Both the position numbers and the translations under genes were made by a program. The notes beneath the pieces are model-generated. The model was given only the letters and a program-made list of their open reading frames with translations. It was not told where the DNA came from and searched no databases. Below are positions 7,345 through 15,900 of a DNA stretch of 22,315 bases, one piece after another. Every line of letters begins with the position of its first letter. Position 1 is the first letter of the stretch. The stretch comes from a virus, in IMG/VR virus record IMGVR_UViG_3300049491_000471, positions 1 to 22,315 of that record, one strand, 5' to 3'.

Positions 7345-7617
7345 ATGGCCTTCGCCGAAGACCTGTCGCCCTTCTTCGCCGACTTCGGCGAGGCCGTCAC
7401 CGTTCAAGGTGCGGCGGCAACGGGCATCTTCGACACCGCATCGGACGTGATCTTCGGCGACGTGATGAGCGTCGCCCCGGCCCTGCAGGTGCCGGCCACG
7501 GTGGCCGCTGCCGAAGGCGGCACGGTGGTGGTGCGCAGCACCAGCTACCGCATACGCCAGGTCGTCGACATTCCGCCCGACGGCGCCATTCGCCAGCTGG
7601 TGCTGGCGCGGGTGTAG
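7345..7617 (+). CDS. Head-tail joining protein, gpFII-like, 90 aa
   Basis: The start MAFAEDLSPFFADFGEAVTVQGAAATGIFDTASDVIFGDVMSVA matches the pattern of lambda gpFII-type joining proteins, which open with a short helix, then 'DFG..VT..G....GIFD' and a beta barrel ending in 'S.YRIR.V...PDG..R.LVL.RV'. Both halves are visible here, including 'STSYRIRQVVDIPPDGAIRQLVLARV'. The protein closes the head-tail interface after the connector ring. Length and position, between head genes and the tail terminator, fit. The assignment is from recalled family pattern, not computed similarity. Confidence 0.75.
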   Translation: MAFAEDLSPFFADFGEAVTVQGAAATGIFDTASDVIFGDVMSVAPALQVPATVAAAEGGTVVVRSTSYRIRQVVDIPPDGAIRQLVLARV

Positions 7618-7620
7618 GCC

Positions 7621-8046
7621 ATGACCCTGGCCGCCGCCCAAGTCATCGACGCCGTGGCCGCGCGCCTGGTGCCCATGGCCGCCACCGGCGGGCGTGTGTA
7701 CACCAGCCGCGCCTGGCCGCTGAGCACGCTGCCAGCCTGGCGTGTCACCGCCGAAGACGAAAGCGTGTCGCCCGCCATCATCACCGAGCCGGTGAACGAA
7801 CACCGGCTGACCATCAACGCCCGCGTCTTCGCCAGCGCCGCCGACGATCTGGACGATGCGCTGCACGCGCTGGCCGCGTCCGGCCTGGCGCTGCTGTTCG
7901 CCGCGCCGGCGCCCTACGTCCTGCAGCTCGAAGGCATCCAGCGCCAGCTGGCCACCGAAGGCGAAGCCAACGTCGGCGTGATCACGCTGCGCATGTTGTG
8001 CACCTTCTTCGCCGACCCCGCCACACCCGAAACCATCTACAGCTGA
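7621..8046 (+). CDS. Tail terminator / minor tail protein (gpU/gpZ-like), 141 aa
   Basis: The sequence MTLAAAQVIDAVAARLVPMAATGGRVYTSRAWPL is the usual opening of phage tail-completion proteins: an N-terminal helix, then 'G.VY..R..PL....LPA..V...DE'. It continues with 'HRLTINARVFASAADDLDDALHALAASGLALLF' and 'LEGIQRQLATEGEANVGVITLRMLCTFF'. These form the ring that stops tail polymerisation and joins the tail to the head. It sits three bases after the gpFII-like gene and just before the tail tube gene, the lambda order. Whether it is closer to gpU or gpZ cannot be settled by eye. Confidence 0.7.
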   Translation: MTLAAAQVIDAVAARLVPMAATGGRVYTSRAWPLSTLPAWRVTAEDESVSPAIITEPVNEHRLTINARVFASAADDLDDALHALAASGLALLFAAPAPYVLQLEGIQRQLATEGEANVGVITLRMLCTFFADPATPETIYS

Positions 8047-8058
8047 GAGAGAAACATC

Positions 8059-8712
8059 ATGAGCGTGACCAAGACCGCCGGCACAGTGTTCGCCATCGGC
8101 GCCACCTACGGCACCGGCTTCACCGTGACGGCCATTTCTAATGCCGCGTCTGCTGTGGCGACGCTGAGTGCATCGCACGGCGTCACCGTCGGCGACTTCA
8201 TCGAGCTTTCCACCAGCGGCTGGGACCTGGCGGCCGGGCGCGTGTTCCGCGTGTCGGCGGTGGCTACCAACGATGTCACGCTCGAAGGCTTCAACACCAC
8301 CAGCACTTCGCAGTACCCGGCGGCCGGCGGTGCGGGCACCGGGCGAGAAATCGCCACGTGGACCACCATCGGCCAGGTGTCGCCGGACTTCGGCATTTCC
8401 GGCGGCGAACAGAACTTCGCCGACACCACCTTCGTGTCGAACCTCATCCGCACGCAGGTGCCCACCGACCGCAACCCGATCACCTGCACGCTGCCGCTGT
8501 TCTTCGACCCCACGCAGTCCTTCTTCGCCACCGTGGCTGCGGCGGCGGCGGCCGGCACGCCCTACGTCTTTCGCATGGTGTTCCCGAACGCCAGCCGCAT
8601 GGTGGTGGGCGCCTACTGGTCGATGCGCGGCGTGCCCACCAACCAGGACGGCACGCTGCGTGATGTCATCGACATGGCCTTCGTGGGTCAGCCGACGATC
8701 TACAGCACCTGA
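8059..8712 (+). CDS. Major tail tube protein, 217 aa
   Basis: GAGAGAAACATC precedes ATG 8059, a fair ribosome site. The protein begins MSVTKTAGTVFAIGATYGTG. A beta-rich inserted segment covers about residues 23-85 ('TVTAISNAASAVATLSASHGVTVGDFIELS', 'VFRVSAVATNDVTLEGFNT'). The tube core follows: 'EIATWTTIGQVSPDFGISGGEQNFADTTF', 'LPLFFDPTQSFFATVAAAA', 'YVFRMVFPNASRMVVGAYWSMRGVP', ending with 'MAFVGQPTIYST'. The order of genes (terminator, tube, chaperone, tape measure) makes the assignment strong. It polymerises into the non-contractile tail tube. No sheath gene is present, consistent with a siphovirus. TGATG couples it to the next gene. Confidence 0.85.
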   Translation: MSVTKTAGTVFAIGATYGTGFTVTAISNAASAVATLSASHGVTVGDFIELSTSGWDLAAGRVFRVSAVATNDVTLEGFNTTSTSQYPAAGGAGTGREIATWTTIGQVSPDFGISGGEQNFADTTFVSNLIRTQVPTDRNPITCTLPLFFDPTQSFFATVAAAAAAGTPYVFRMVFPNASRMVVGAYWSMRGVPTNQDGTLRDVIDMAFVGQPTIYST

Positions 8713-9101
8713 TGGATGCACTGGCCGACCTGAAGGCGCGGGCACTGAAGGCGCGCGAATTCACGCACACCATCGGCGAGTGCGTCTTCACGTTGCGCAC
8801 GCCCACGCGCACCGAGGTGCGCGAACTCACGCACGCGCGCGGGCTGCTGCGCGAGGAAGCCGACGCCATGGTGTTGCCGCTGCTGCAGCATTACCTGCTG
8901 TTGCGCGGAATCGTCGGCTGGTCGGGTGTGCGCAACCGCCACGTGCTGGCCGATGCTGGGCCCGACCCGTTGCCGTGGAGCGCCGACGCCGTGGCCATGC
9001 TGCTGGACGCGCACGCCGAGTGGTCCGACGCCATGGGTGCGGCGCTGCTGGCCAGCACGCAGGCGCGCGCCGAAGGCATCGAGGCCGACGCAAAAAACTA
9101 G
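8712..9101 (+). CDS. Tail assembly chaperone, short product (gpG-like), 129 aa
   Basis: ATG 8712 overlaps the tail tube stop (TGATG). The protein begins MDALADLKARALKAREFTHTIGECVFTLRTPTRTEVREL and is otherwise helical. It lies between tail tube and tape measure, the place of lambda gene G, whose product binds the tape measure during tail assembly. The gene ends GCA AAA AAC TAG, so the last two codons form a -1 slippery sequence directly before the stop. This short form is the expected main product, with a minor longer form by frameshift. Family identity is by position and by the frameshift arrangement, since these chaperones are poorly conserved. Confidence 0.85.
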   Translation: MDALADLKARALKAREFTHTIGECVFTLRTPTRTEVRELTHARGLLREEADAMVLPLLQHYLLLRGIVGWSGVRNRHVLADAGPDPLPWSADAVAMLLDAHAEWSDAMGAALLASTQARAEGIEADAKN

Positions 9102-9361
9102 CAGCGCACATCGCAAGGGGGCCAGGCGGTGAGGATGCGCAAAAGTTCCAGGCCATTGGCCTATCGGCCGACGTGCTGGGCCCACTTCCCGAGCTGTCGC
9201 CCCAGGCTGCGCAGGCCTGCCGCTGCTGGGCCTTCTGCGAAGGCTGGGCGCCCGAGCGCTGGCCGGTGTTCGGCGCGCTGCATGACGTGGGCGACTGGCA
9301 TGCGCTCGTGGACTTGATGCAAGCCATCCGCGAAGCCCACCGCAAGGCAGCCACCTCATGA
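8712..9361 (+). CDS. Tail assembly chaperone, frameshifted long product (gpG-T-like), 216 aa
   Basis: This is the 129-codon upstream frame joined by -1 slippage at 9092-9098 to the 87-codon frame 9098-9361. The T-like part reads LAAHIARGPGGEDAQKFQAIGL, then 'LGPLPELSPQAAQACRCWAFCEGWAPERWPVFGALHDVGDWHALVDLMQAI'. The composition of this downstream segment is protein-like, it has no usable start codon and ribosome site of its own near its beginning, and it fills the gap between chaperone and tape measure exactly. In lambda, the G and GT proteins in a fixed ratio load the tape measure and recruit tube subunits; the same role is inferred here. The true coding path is discontinuous by one base. Confidence 0.8.
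9092..9098 (+). promoter_or_regulatory. Programmed -1 frameshift site A_AAA_AAC
   Basis: The heptamer AAAAAAC is in the right phase (GCA AAA AAC) and lies immediately before the 0-frame TAG at 9099-9101. Slipping back one base enters an open frame that runs 87 codons to TGA 9359-9361, overlapping the tape measure ATG. GAGG at 9081-9084, 7 bases upstream, could act as a Shine-Dalgarno-type stimulator, as in dnaX. I did not identify a definite downstream pseudoknot. Confidence 0.85.
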
Positions 9362-11325
9362 CCGCGCCCGCACTTCGTTTCCTGCTCACCGCCGACAACA
9401 AGGCGTCGGCCACGTTCGCCAAGATCCGCGGCGAACTAACGAGCATCGGCACCAGCGCGAAATCGGTACTGGGCAGCATCGGGCCTGGCCTGGCAACGGC
9501 GTTGTCGGTGGCCGGGCTTGTGGGGTTCACCAAGGCCGCCACCGACGGCATCGACCGCCTGAACGACCTGAAGGATGCCACCGGCGCCAGCATCGAAAAC
9601 CTGTCGGCGCTGGAAGACGTGGCAGTGCGCACCGGCTCGGGTATCGAAACCGCGTCGGACGCGGTGCTGAAGCTGAACAAGGCGCTGAACACCGCCGCCG
9701 ACCCGAAGAGCGACGCCGCGGCGGCCATCAAGGCGCTGGGCCTGAGCGTCACCGAGCTGCAGGCGCTCGACCCGGTGGTGGCGCTGCAGAAAGTAGGCCA
9801 GGCGCTGAACGGCTTCGCCGACAACGGCGCGAAGGGCCGGTTGCAGATGGTGCTGCTGGGCAAGAGCACCAAGGAACTGGCGCAGTTTCTGAAGGAGCTG
9901 GGCGACGCCGGGCCGCTGGTGGCCAAGGTGACGACCGAGCAGGCCGAGGCTGCTGAGGCCTACAACAAACAGCTGTTCAACCTTCAGAAAAACGCCACCG
10001 ACGCGGCGCGCGCGCTGGCCATCAATCTGCTGCCGGCTCTGAACGACGTGCTCGGCGCGTTCAACAAAGACGGCTTCAAGGCCGCGTTGGACGCCTTCGG
10101 CGAGCGCATCGGGTTCGGCAAGGCCTACTACGGCGCGCGGAACGTAAAGCTTCTCACGGCCGAAGTGGTGAGTCTGCAGCACCAACTGAACAGCCCGACC
10201 ATTGGTGACAAGAGCGACATTGCCGGCAAGCTCGCGGTCAAGCAAAAGCAGCTCGACGATCTGACTCGCGCCACCCGTGTCGCCGTAGCCGCCGACAAGG
10301 CGCTGGCCGACATCAAGAACCCAGCCAACTACGGCAACGAAGGCCGCAGGCAGGGCACGCGCCCGTCGCTGCCGGCGGTGATCGGTGGGGGCACGGCGGC
10401 AGACAAGAAGCCCAAGAAGGTCGAATCCATCGGGGCCACCGGTGCCAGCGAGGCCATGCAAGACGCGCTGAAGGCCATCGAAGGCACCGATGTCGTCAAG
10501 GTGCAGAAACTCACCGCCGCGCTCGACGAACTGTTCAACCTGCGCGCCGGCGGCCTGGGCGGCGACGCCGCCACCGACGAAGCCATCGCCCGGCTGCGCG
10601 ACGAGCTGGAAAAGCTCGACCCCGTGGCGCAGCGGGCCGCCGAATCTAAACGCGCGCTCGACGCGCTGCTGGCCACCACCGCCAGCGGGCAGGACAAGCA
10701 GCGCCTGGACACCGTGCTGCTCATCAACAAGGCCTTCGACGACGGCAAGATCAGCCTGGGCCAGTGGGGGGAGCTCACCGACCAGATCGACGACAACCTG
10801 GGAAAGACAAAGGACACGGCCAAAGACGTGGCCGACGACATCGGCCAGGTGCTGGGTAACGCAGCCGGTTCTGCCTTCACCAAATTCAACGACCTGCGCG
10901 GCTTGCTCAAAGGCGTGCGCGACGACATCGCGCAGATCGCCCTGCGCGAAACCGTCAGCAAGCCGGCGACCAAGGCGCTCACCGGGTGGCTGGGCGGCCT
11001 GCTGGGCAGTGCCGATGGCAACGCCTTCGGCCGCAGCGGCGTCATGCCCTTCGCCAGCGGCGGCATCGTCGACAGCCCCACGCTGTTCGCATTCGCCAAT
11101 GGCACGGGCTTGATGGGCGAGGCCGGGCCCGAAGCCATCATGCCGCTGAAGCGCGGGCGCAACGGCCAGCTGGGCGTGCAGGGCGCCGGCGCCGTGGCGT
11201 TGACGGTGGTGAACCACATCGACAGCCGCACCGACGCCGCGGTGGTGGGCCAGCTGGTCGCCCAGGGCGTGGCCGCCGGGCAGCAGCAGATGCTGCAGCA
11301 GCTGAAGTCGGCGGGGGTGGTCTGA
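9358..11325 (+). CDS. Tail tape measure protein, 655 aa
   Basis: ATG 9358 overlaps the stop of the frameshifted chaperone. The protein is long, Ala-rich and helical. It begins 'LRFLLTADNKASATFAKIRGEL', the usual start of tape measures in this group, followed by hydrophobic 'IGPGLATALSVAGLVGF' and repeated heptad-like helices. The C-terminal part has the classic motif 'MPFASGGIVDSPTLFAFANGTGLMGEAGPEAIMPLKRG', seen in many siphoviral tape measures. It sets tail length and helps DNA pass the membrane. By the known rule of about 0.15 nm per residue, a tail near 100 nm would be expected. No lytic-transglycosylase or peptidase domain is visible in it. Confidence 0.92.
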   Translation: MTAPALRFLLTADNKASATFAKIRGELTSIGTSAKSVLGSIGPGLATALSVAGLVGFTKAATDGIDRLNDLKDATGASIENLSALEDVAVRTGSGIETASDAVLKLNKALNTAADPKSDAAAAIKALGLSVTELQALDPVVALQKVGQALNGFADNGAKGRLQMVLLGKSTKELAQFLKELGDAGPLVAKVTTEQAEAAEAYNKQLFNLQKNATDAARALAINLLPALNDVLGAFNKDGFKAALDAFGERIGFGKAYYGARNVKLLTAEVVSLQHQLNSPTIGDKSDIAGKLAVKQKQLDDLTRATRVAVAADKALADIKNPANYGNEGRRQGTRPSLPAVIGGGTAADKKPKKVESIGATGASEAMQDALKAIEGTDVVKVQKLTAALDELFNLRAGGLGGDAATDEAIARLRDELEKLDPVAQRAAESKRALDALLATTASGQDKQRLDTVLLINKAFDDGKISLGQWGELTDQIDDNLGKTKDTAKDVADDIGQVLGNAAGSAFTKFNDLRGLLKGVRDDIAQIALRETVSKPATKALTGWLGGLLGSADGNAFGRSGVMPFASGGIVDSPTLFAFANGTGLMGEAGPEAIMPLKRGRNGQLGVQGAGAVALTVVNHIDSRTDAAVVGQLVAQGVAAGQQQMLQQLKSAGVV

Positions 11326-11326
11326 C

Positions 11327-11950
11327 ATGGCCATCATCGCCATGCCCGCCACGTTGCGCATCGGTGCCTGCAGCATCGGCCAGGCGCGCTACGACCTGGT
11401 CGAGATGAGCGACGCCAGCGGCAGCCAGGCGGCACGCGTGTTCGGCCCGCCGCGCTGGCGCTTGAGCCTGGCCAGCCCGCCGGCCCTGACGCTTGCCCAG
11501 GCCGCCGTGTGGGAAGCGCTGCTGCTGCAGCTGCGCGGCGGCGTCAACCACCTCTCGGCGTGGGACCCGGTGCGTGTGCAGCCGGCCGGCACGATGCGCG
11601 GCACGATGACGCTGAACGGCTCGCATTCTGCCGGCGTGGTGGCCATCAGCGTCACCGCCGGCGGCGGCCAGGCCAGCACCACGCTGCTGGCCGGCGACTG
11701 GCTGCAGCTCGGCACCGGGCTGGGCACGTCGCAGCTGGTGAAGGTGGTGGCCAACGCCACGGCCAACGGCTCGGGCGTCATCGCGTTGACCATCGAGCCG
11801 CCGTTGCGCACCGCCTTCAGCGGCGGCGCGGCCGTTGCGTGGGACCGGCCCCTCACGTATTTCAAGCAAGGCGGCGCGCCGCAGTGGAGCTACGCCGCCG
11901 GGCGCACGCAATCGGGCTTCGCCATCGACGCGCTGGAGTCCTGGTCATGA
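11327..11950 (+). CDS. Minor tail protein, distal-tail region, 207 aa
   Basis: It starts one base after the tape measure stop. The N-terminal part 'VFGPPRWRLSLASPPALTLAQAAVWEALLLQLRGGVNHLSAWDP' fits the small barrel domain of proteins that cap the tube beneath the tail tip. Residues about 85-175 are a beta-rich segment ('TMTLNGSHSAGVVAISVTAGG', 'LLAGDWLQLGTGLGTSQLVKVVANATANGSGVIALTIEPPL'), and it ends 'YAAGRTQSGFAIDALESWS'. I recognise the general type between tape measure and tip, but not a precise name; lambda gpM is the likely positional counterpart. Confidence 0.7.
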   Translation: MAIIAMPATLRIGACSIGQARYDLVEMSDASGSQAARVFGPPRWRLSLASPPALTLAQAAVWEALLLQLRGGVNHLSAWDPVRVQPAGTMRGTMTLNGSHSAGVVAISVTAGGGQASTTLLAGDWLQLGTGLGTSQLVKVVANATANGSGVIALTIEPPLRTAFSGGAAVAWDRPLTYFKQGGAPQWSYAAGRTQSGFAIDALESWS

Positions 11951-12555
11951 GCCTCACGCTCGACGGCACCGCCAGCGCGCGTATTGCCGCGGCCGTGCGT
12001 GGCGTGGCGTGGCTGGTGCAGCTCGACTTCACCACCGGCACCATCTATTACACCACCGCGCCGCAAAGCTTCGTCATCAGCAGCCAGACGTACATCGGCC
12101 TGGGCAACCTGGCCGACGTGTCGCCGGTGGGCGAAAGCGAAAACACCGGCGCCGACCAGGTGGTGCTGGGCTTTAGCCTGGTCAACACCGCGTTGCTGGC
12201 GGCCACCATCGGCAACGTCGATACCTACCGCGGGCGCGCCGTGCGGCTGTACCTTCAGCTTTTCGACGAAGCTTTCCAGCCGGCCGGCGCGCCGGTGCTG
12301 CGCTGGTCGGGGACGATGCAGCCGGTGAAGGTGTCGCGCACGCCCAGCGACCCGGCGGGTGGCGCCAGCGTCGGCCGGCTGGAGCTGCCATGCACCCGCG
12401 CCGGCATGGCCCGCGCGCGCAACGCCCAGGGCCTGCGCCTGAGCCATGCCCAGCAGCTGCAGCGCTACCCCGGAGACGTGGGGCTGGAGTACGTGCAGAC
12501 GCTGATCGAACAGCCCAGCCTGTGGCTGAGCAAGCGCTTTCAGGCGCAGCGATGA
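11947..12555 (+). CDS. Minor tail protein (DUF2163/gpL-like), 202 aa
   Basis: ATG 11947 overlaps the previous stop (ATGA). The sequence contains 'AVRGVAWLVQLDFTTGTIYYTTAPQSFVISSQTYIGLGNLADVSPV', 'GFSLVNTALLAAT', 'TYRGRAVRLYLQLFDEAFQPAGAPVLRWSGTMQPVKVSRT' and 'LPCTRAGMARARNAQGLRLSHAQQLQRYPGDVGLEYVQTL'. This matches the layout of DUF2163-like or related minor tail proteins: a reported strip of film-like strands, a change to 'G.V..v' elements, and a final 'RYPGDxGLEYV' near the C-terminus. It precedes a DUF6950 gene and a J-like gene, the usual tip cluster. It probably forms part of the tail-tip hub; the family name is tentative. Confidence 0.65.
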   Translation: MSLTLDGTASARIAAAVRGVAWLVQLDFTTGTIYYTTAPQSFVISSQTYIGLGNLADVSPVGESENTGADQVVLGFSLVNTALLAATIGNVDTYRGRAVRLYLQLFDEAFQPAGAPVLRWSGTMQPVKVSRTPSDPAGGASVGRLELPCTRAGMARARNAQGLRLSHAQQLQRYPGDVGLEYVQTLIEQPSLWLSKRFQAQR

Positions 12556-12965
12556 GCACCCCGCGCGAACTCGCCGACTACCTGGCCGAAGTCGGTGCGA
12601 AGCCCTTCGACTGGGCGACGTGGAATTGCTGCACCTTCGCCGCCGGCTGGGTGCAACGCCGCACCGGCATCGACGTGATGCACGGCCTGGCGCGCACCGC
12701 CAGCCGGCACGCCGCGTGGCGGCTGGTCGGCCAGGTGGGCGGCAGCTTGCAGCAGGCGTGGTCCACTCGCCTGGGCGCCGCGCACATCGCGCCCGAGCTG
12801 GCGCAGGCCGGGGACGTGGTGCTGCTGCTGGTGCCCGGCGCGATCGACGAAGCGGTGGGCCTGTGCGCCGGCCGGCTGGCGGCGTGCGTCACGCCTGAAG
12901 ACGGCATCGCCATGTTCCCGATGGATTGGGCCACGCACGCGTGGCGCGTGGAGCCCGCCAAATGA
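12552..12965 (+). CDS. DUF6950 / NlpC-P60-like tail protein, 137 aa
   Basis: The start overlaps the previous stop (ATGA at 12552). The N-terminal motif 'FDWATWNCCTFAAGWVQRRTGID' carries the conserved Cys pair (Cys26, Cys27) at the head of a helix, as in NlpC/P60-type cysteine peptidases. It is followed by 'AGDVVLLLV' and 'AVGLCAGRLAACVTP', the strand order of that fold. The catalytic His usual in NlpC/P60 proteins ('HxGI') is replaced here by 'EAVGLCAG', so hydrolase activity is doubtful. In many phages this gene lies directly before the tip attachment protein and acts in tail tip assembly, like the C-terminal domain of lambda gpK. Confidence 0.75.
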   Translation: MSTPRELADYLAEVGAKPFDWATWNCCTFAAGWVQRRTGIDVMHGLARTASRHAAWRLVGQVGGSLQQAWSTRLGAAHIAPELAQAGDVVLLLVPGAIDEAVGLCAGRLAACVTPEDGIAMFPMDWATHAWRVEPAK

Positions 12966-15900
12966 CGCGGCTGGTACGCTGGTATCACCGGGGCCGCGAT
13001 CGTGCAGCCAGCGCCGTTCTGGCGCGTCTGGCCACGGCGTGCGCGTTGCTGCTGCCCGCCACCGTGCGCGCCGACCCGGTAACGCTGATCGCCGGCTTCC
13101 AGGCCTTCGCAGCGCTCATCGGCGTGTCGGCCGGCGGCCTGGCGCTGACCATCGTGGTGGCCGCCGTCAACGTGTACGGCGCGGCGGCGGGCCGGCGCAA
13201 GGCACGCGCGGCGGCCGCCCGGCAGAAGGCCGAATACAACAGCAGCCTTCAGGACCGCAGCCTGACGCTGCTGCAAGCCAACCCGCCATGGCGCGTGGTG
13301 TACGGCCGCTGCAGCGGGCTGGGCGGCGACATCGTCGGCATCTTCACCAGCGACAAGTCGGGCACGCGCACCGACGGCACCAGCTACACCAAACCCGACG
13401 CCTACAAACACCTGGTCATCGTGTGGGCGGCGCACCAGGTGCAGGCCATCAACGACATAGCGATCGACGGCGTGTCGATCGGCGCGCTCGACGGCAGCGG
13501 CTGGGTCACCGCCGGCACGTTCTACCGCGCCAATGCGCCCGCGGTTCGGACAGTGGCGATAGGCGCCAGCGCGTATGTTGACGTGTCCGTGGCGGTGGTG
13601 TCCGTGCTGGGCGCCTATGGCACGTCTGGCTCGGCGCTGGATGCCGTCTACACGGATCTCACGTCTTCTATCAGCCTGAGCGTTGGCAATACCAGGATCA
13701 CGAACGGGTCGGCCGATGGGGTGACGGTTCAATACACCATCGCAGTCAATGAAAAGGCGGTGCGGGTCAGCCACCACCTGGGCACCACCTCGCAGACGGT
13801 GGACACCTACCTGAACGGCGTGGTGGCGGCGCAGTGGACATCGAACCACCGCCTGCGCGGCCTGGCCTACAGCGTGGTCACGCTCGACCTGGAATTCCCG
13901 GCCTTCCAGGGCGGCCCGCCGCAGATCACCGCCGACATCAGCGGCCGGCTGGTGTACGACACGCGCACCAGCACCACGGCCTACAGCACCAACAACGCGC
14001 TGATCGTGCGCGACTTCCTCACTAACCCGTGGGGTTTCAATTGCGACACGGCCGAAGTCGACGCCTCGCTGTGCAACGTCGCAGCCAACGCCTGCGACGC
14101 GCGCCAGCTGGCCGCCGTGCACGGCCACGCCACCATCTTCACCGCCAGCGCATCCACCGACGCCCTGACGTTCAACACCAACTGCTGGTTCACCACCGGT
14201 GACGGCGTGCGCCTGACCACCACCGGCACGCTGCCCGCCGGCCTGTCGCTGGCCACCACCTACTACGTCATCGCCGCGAACTCGCGCACCGTGTTCCAGC
14301 TGGCCACCAGCCTGGCCAATGCCGTCGCCGGCACCGCCATCAACATCACCTCGGCCGGCAGCGGCACGCACACCGGCACCTGGTACGACTACGCCACCTA
14401 TGCGGCGTCGGGCGCCTTCACAGCCGGCGACGGGCGCGAGGCGGTGCTCGAGGACCTGTGCGAAAGCATGGCCGGCTTCGCGGTGTACGGCTCCACGTGG
14501 GGCATCATCGCAGGCGTCTGGACGGCCAGCGTGATGACGCTGACCGACGACGACCTGATGGGCCAGATCGAGATCGTGCAGGCCGGGGCCGGGCACGACA
14601 CGCTGTTCAACGGCGTGCGCGGCCAGTACATCGCCACCGGCCGCGCCAGCCCCACCGATTTCACGTCGTACCAGAACAGCGCCTTCGTCACCGCCGACGG
14701 CGAAGAGCTGTGGACCGACATCACGCTGCCCTACACCGCCAGCAAGGTGCGGGCCGGCAACCTGGCGCGGATCTTCACCGAGCGCAACCGCGACGGCCAG
14801 GTCATCCGCTACCCGGCCAAACTGCGCGCCTGGCCGCTGCAGGTGGGCGACCGCGTCACCGTGACCAGCGCCGAATACGGCTTCAGCAGCAAGACCTACC
14901 GCGTCACCGACTGGCAATTCGGCATCGACACCGCCGTGGTGCTGACGTTGCAGGAAGACGCCGCCGCGGTGTACGACCTGGCCGACGCCATCACCGCCGA
15001 CCCGTCGCCCAACACCGCGCTGCCCAACCCGTGGGTGCTGGCGGCGTTGACCAGCGTGGCCGCGGTGAGCGGCGCATCGACGGTGCTGAAGAGCGGCACC
15101 AACCCGCTGGTGCCGCGCATCCTGGTGAGCTGGGACGCCGTGACCGACGCCTATGTGGTCGACGGCAGCGGGCGAATTGAAGTGCTGTGGCAGCGCCCCG
15201 ACGGGCCGTGGCAGCAAATCAACCTGCCAGGCGACAGCACCGAAACCTACATCGGCGGCGTCGATAACCGCGACTTCGTGCTCATCGAGGTGCGCTCGCG
15301 CAACGGGCTGGGCATCGCCTCGCCCAGCGTGTTTATCGGCCATGTGGTGCTGGCCAGCGCGGCCGCGCCCGACAGCCTGATCGACGCCACCTGGTGGCGC
15401 GCCGGGGCGACGCTGGAATGGGTGCACAACGATGACCCCGCGGGCGAGAGCAGCATCGTGTGGGGCACCGGGCCGAAGGGCGCATCGCAGGCGCTGTGGA
15501 AGGCGGTAGCGGCTGGGACGCCTGGTGTCGGCAACGACGGTGGGTGGGTGGCGGGCACGGCTGCCACGTCGCCGAAGAACCTGTTCCCGGTGGACGTGCG
15601 CAAAACGTACCGCGTGGCAGTTCCCGTCATGCGCAGCAGTGGCTCCGGCCGGTGGCTGTTGGGGGTCGAGAGCGGGCTGTGCACGCTGAACACCAGCACG
15701 CCGGCAGGCAGCCCTTACTTCATTCCTGCCACCACCGCCGGCACGACCGGTCGCTGGTATTTGATGGTGGGCTATGTCTACCCGGCCGGCAGCACCGGGT
15801 TGACGAACGCCGGCGCCGGCGTGTATGACATGGAAACCGGCGCACTGCTTGAAGCCGGCACCAATTTCTGCTGGGCTTCGGGCACGACCGAATCCAGCAC

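Noticed and set aside
9129-9361. A separate downstream chaperone gene with its own start
   Set aside because: No start codon with a ribosome site lies near the beginning of the -1 frame; the slippery heptamer explains its expression better.
12552-12965. Active NlpC/P60 peptidase
   Set aside because: The Cys is present, but the usual catalytic His motif is not; kept as a DUF6950-like tail protein without claiming activity.
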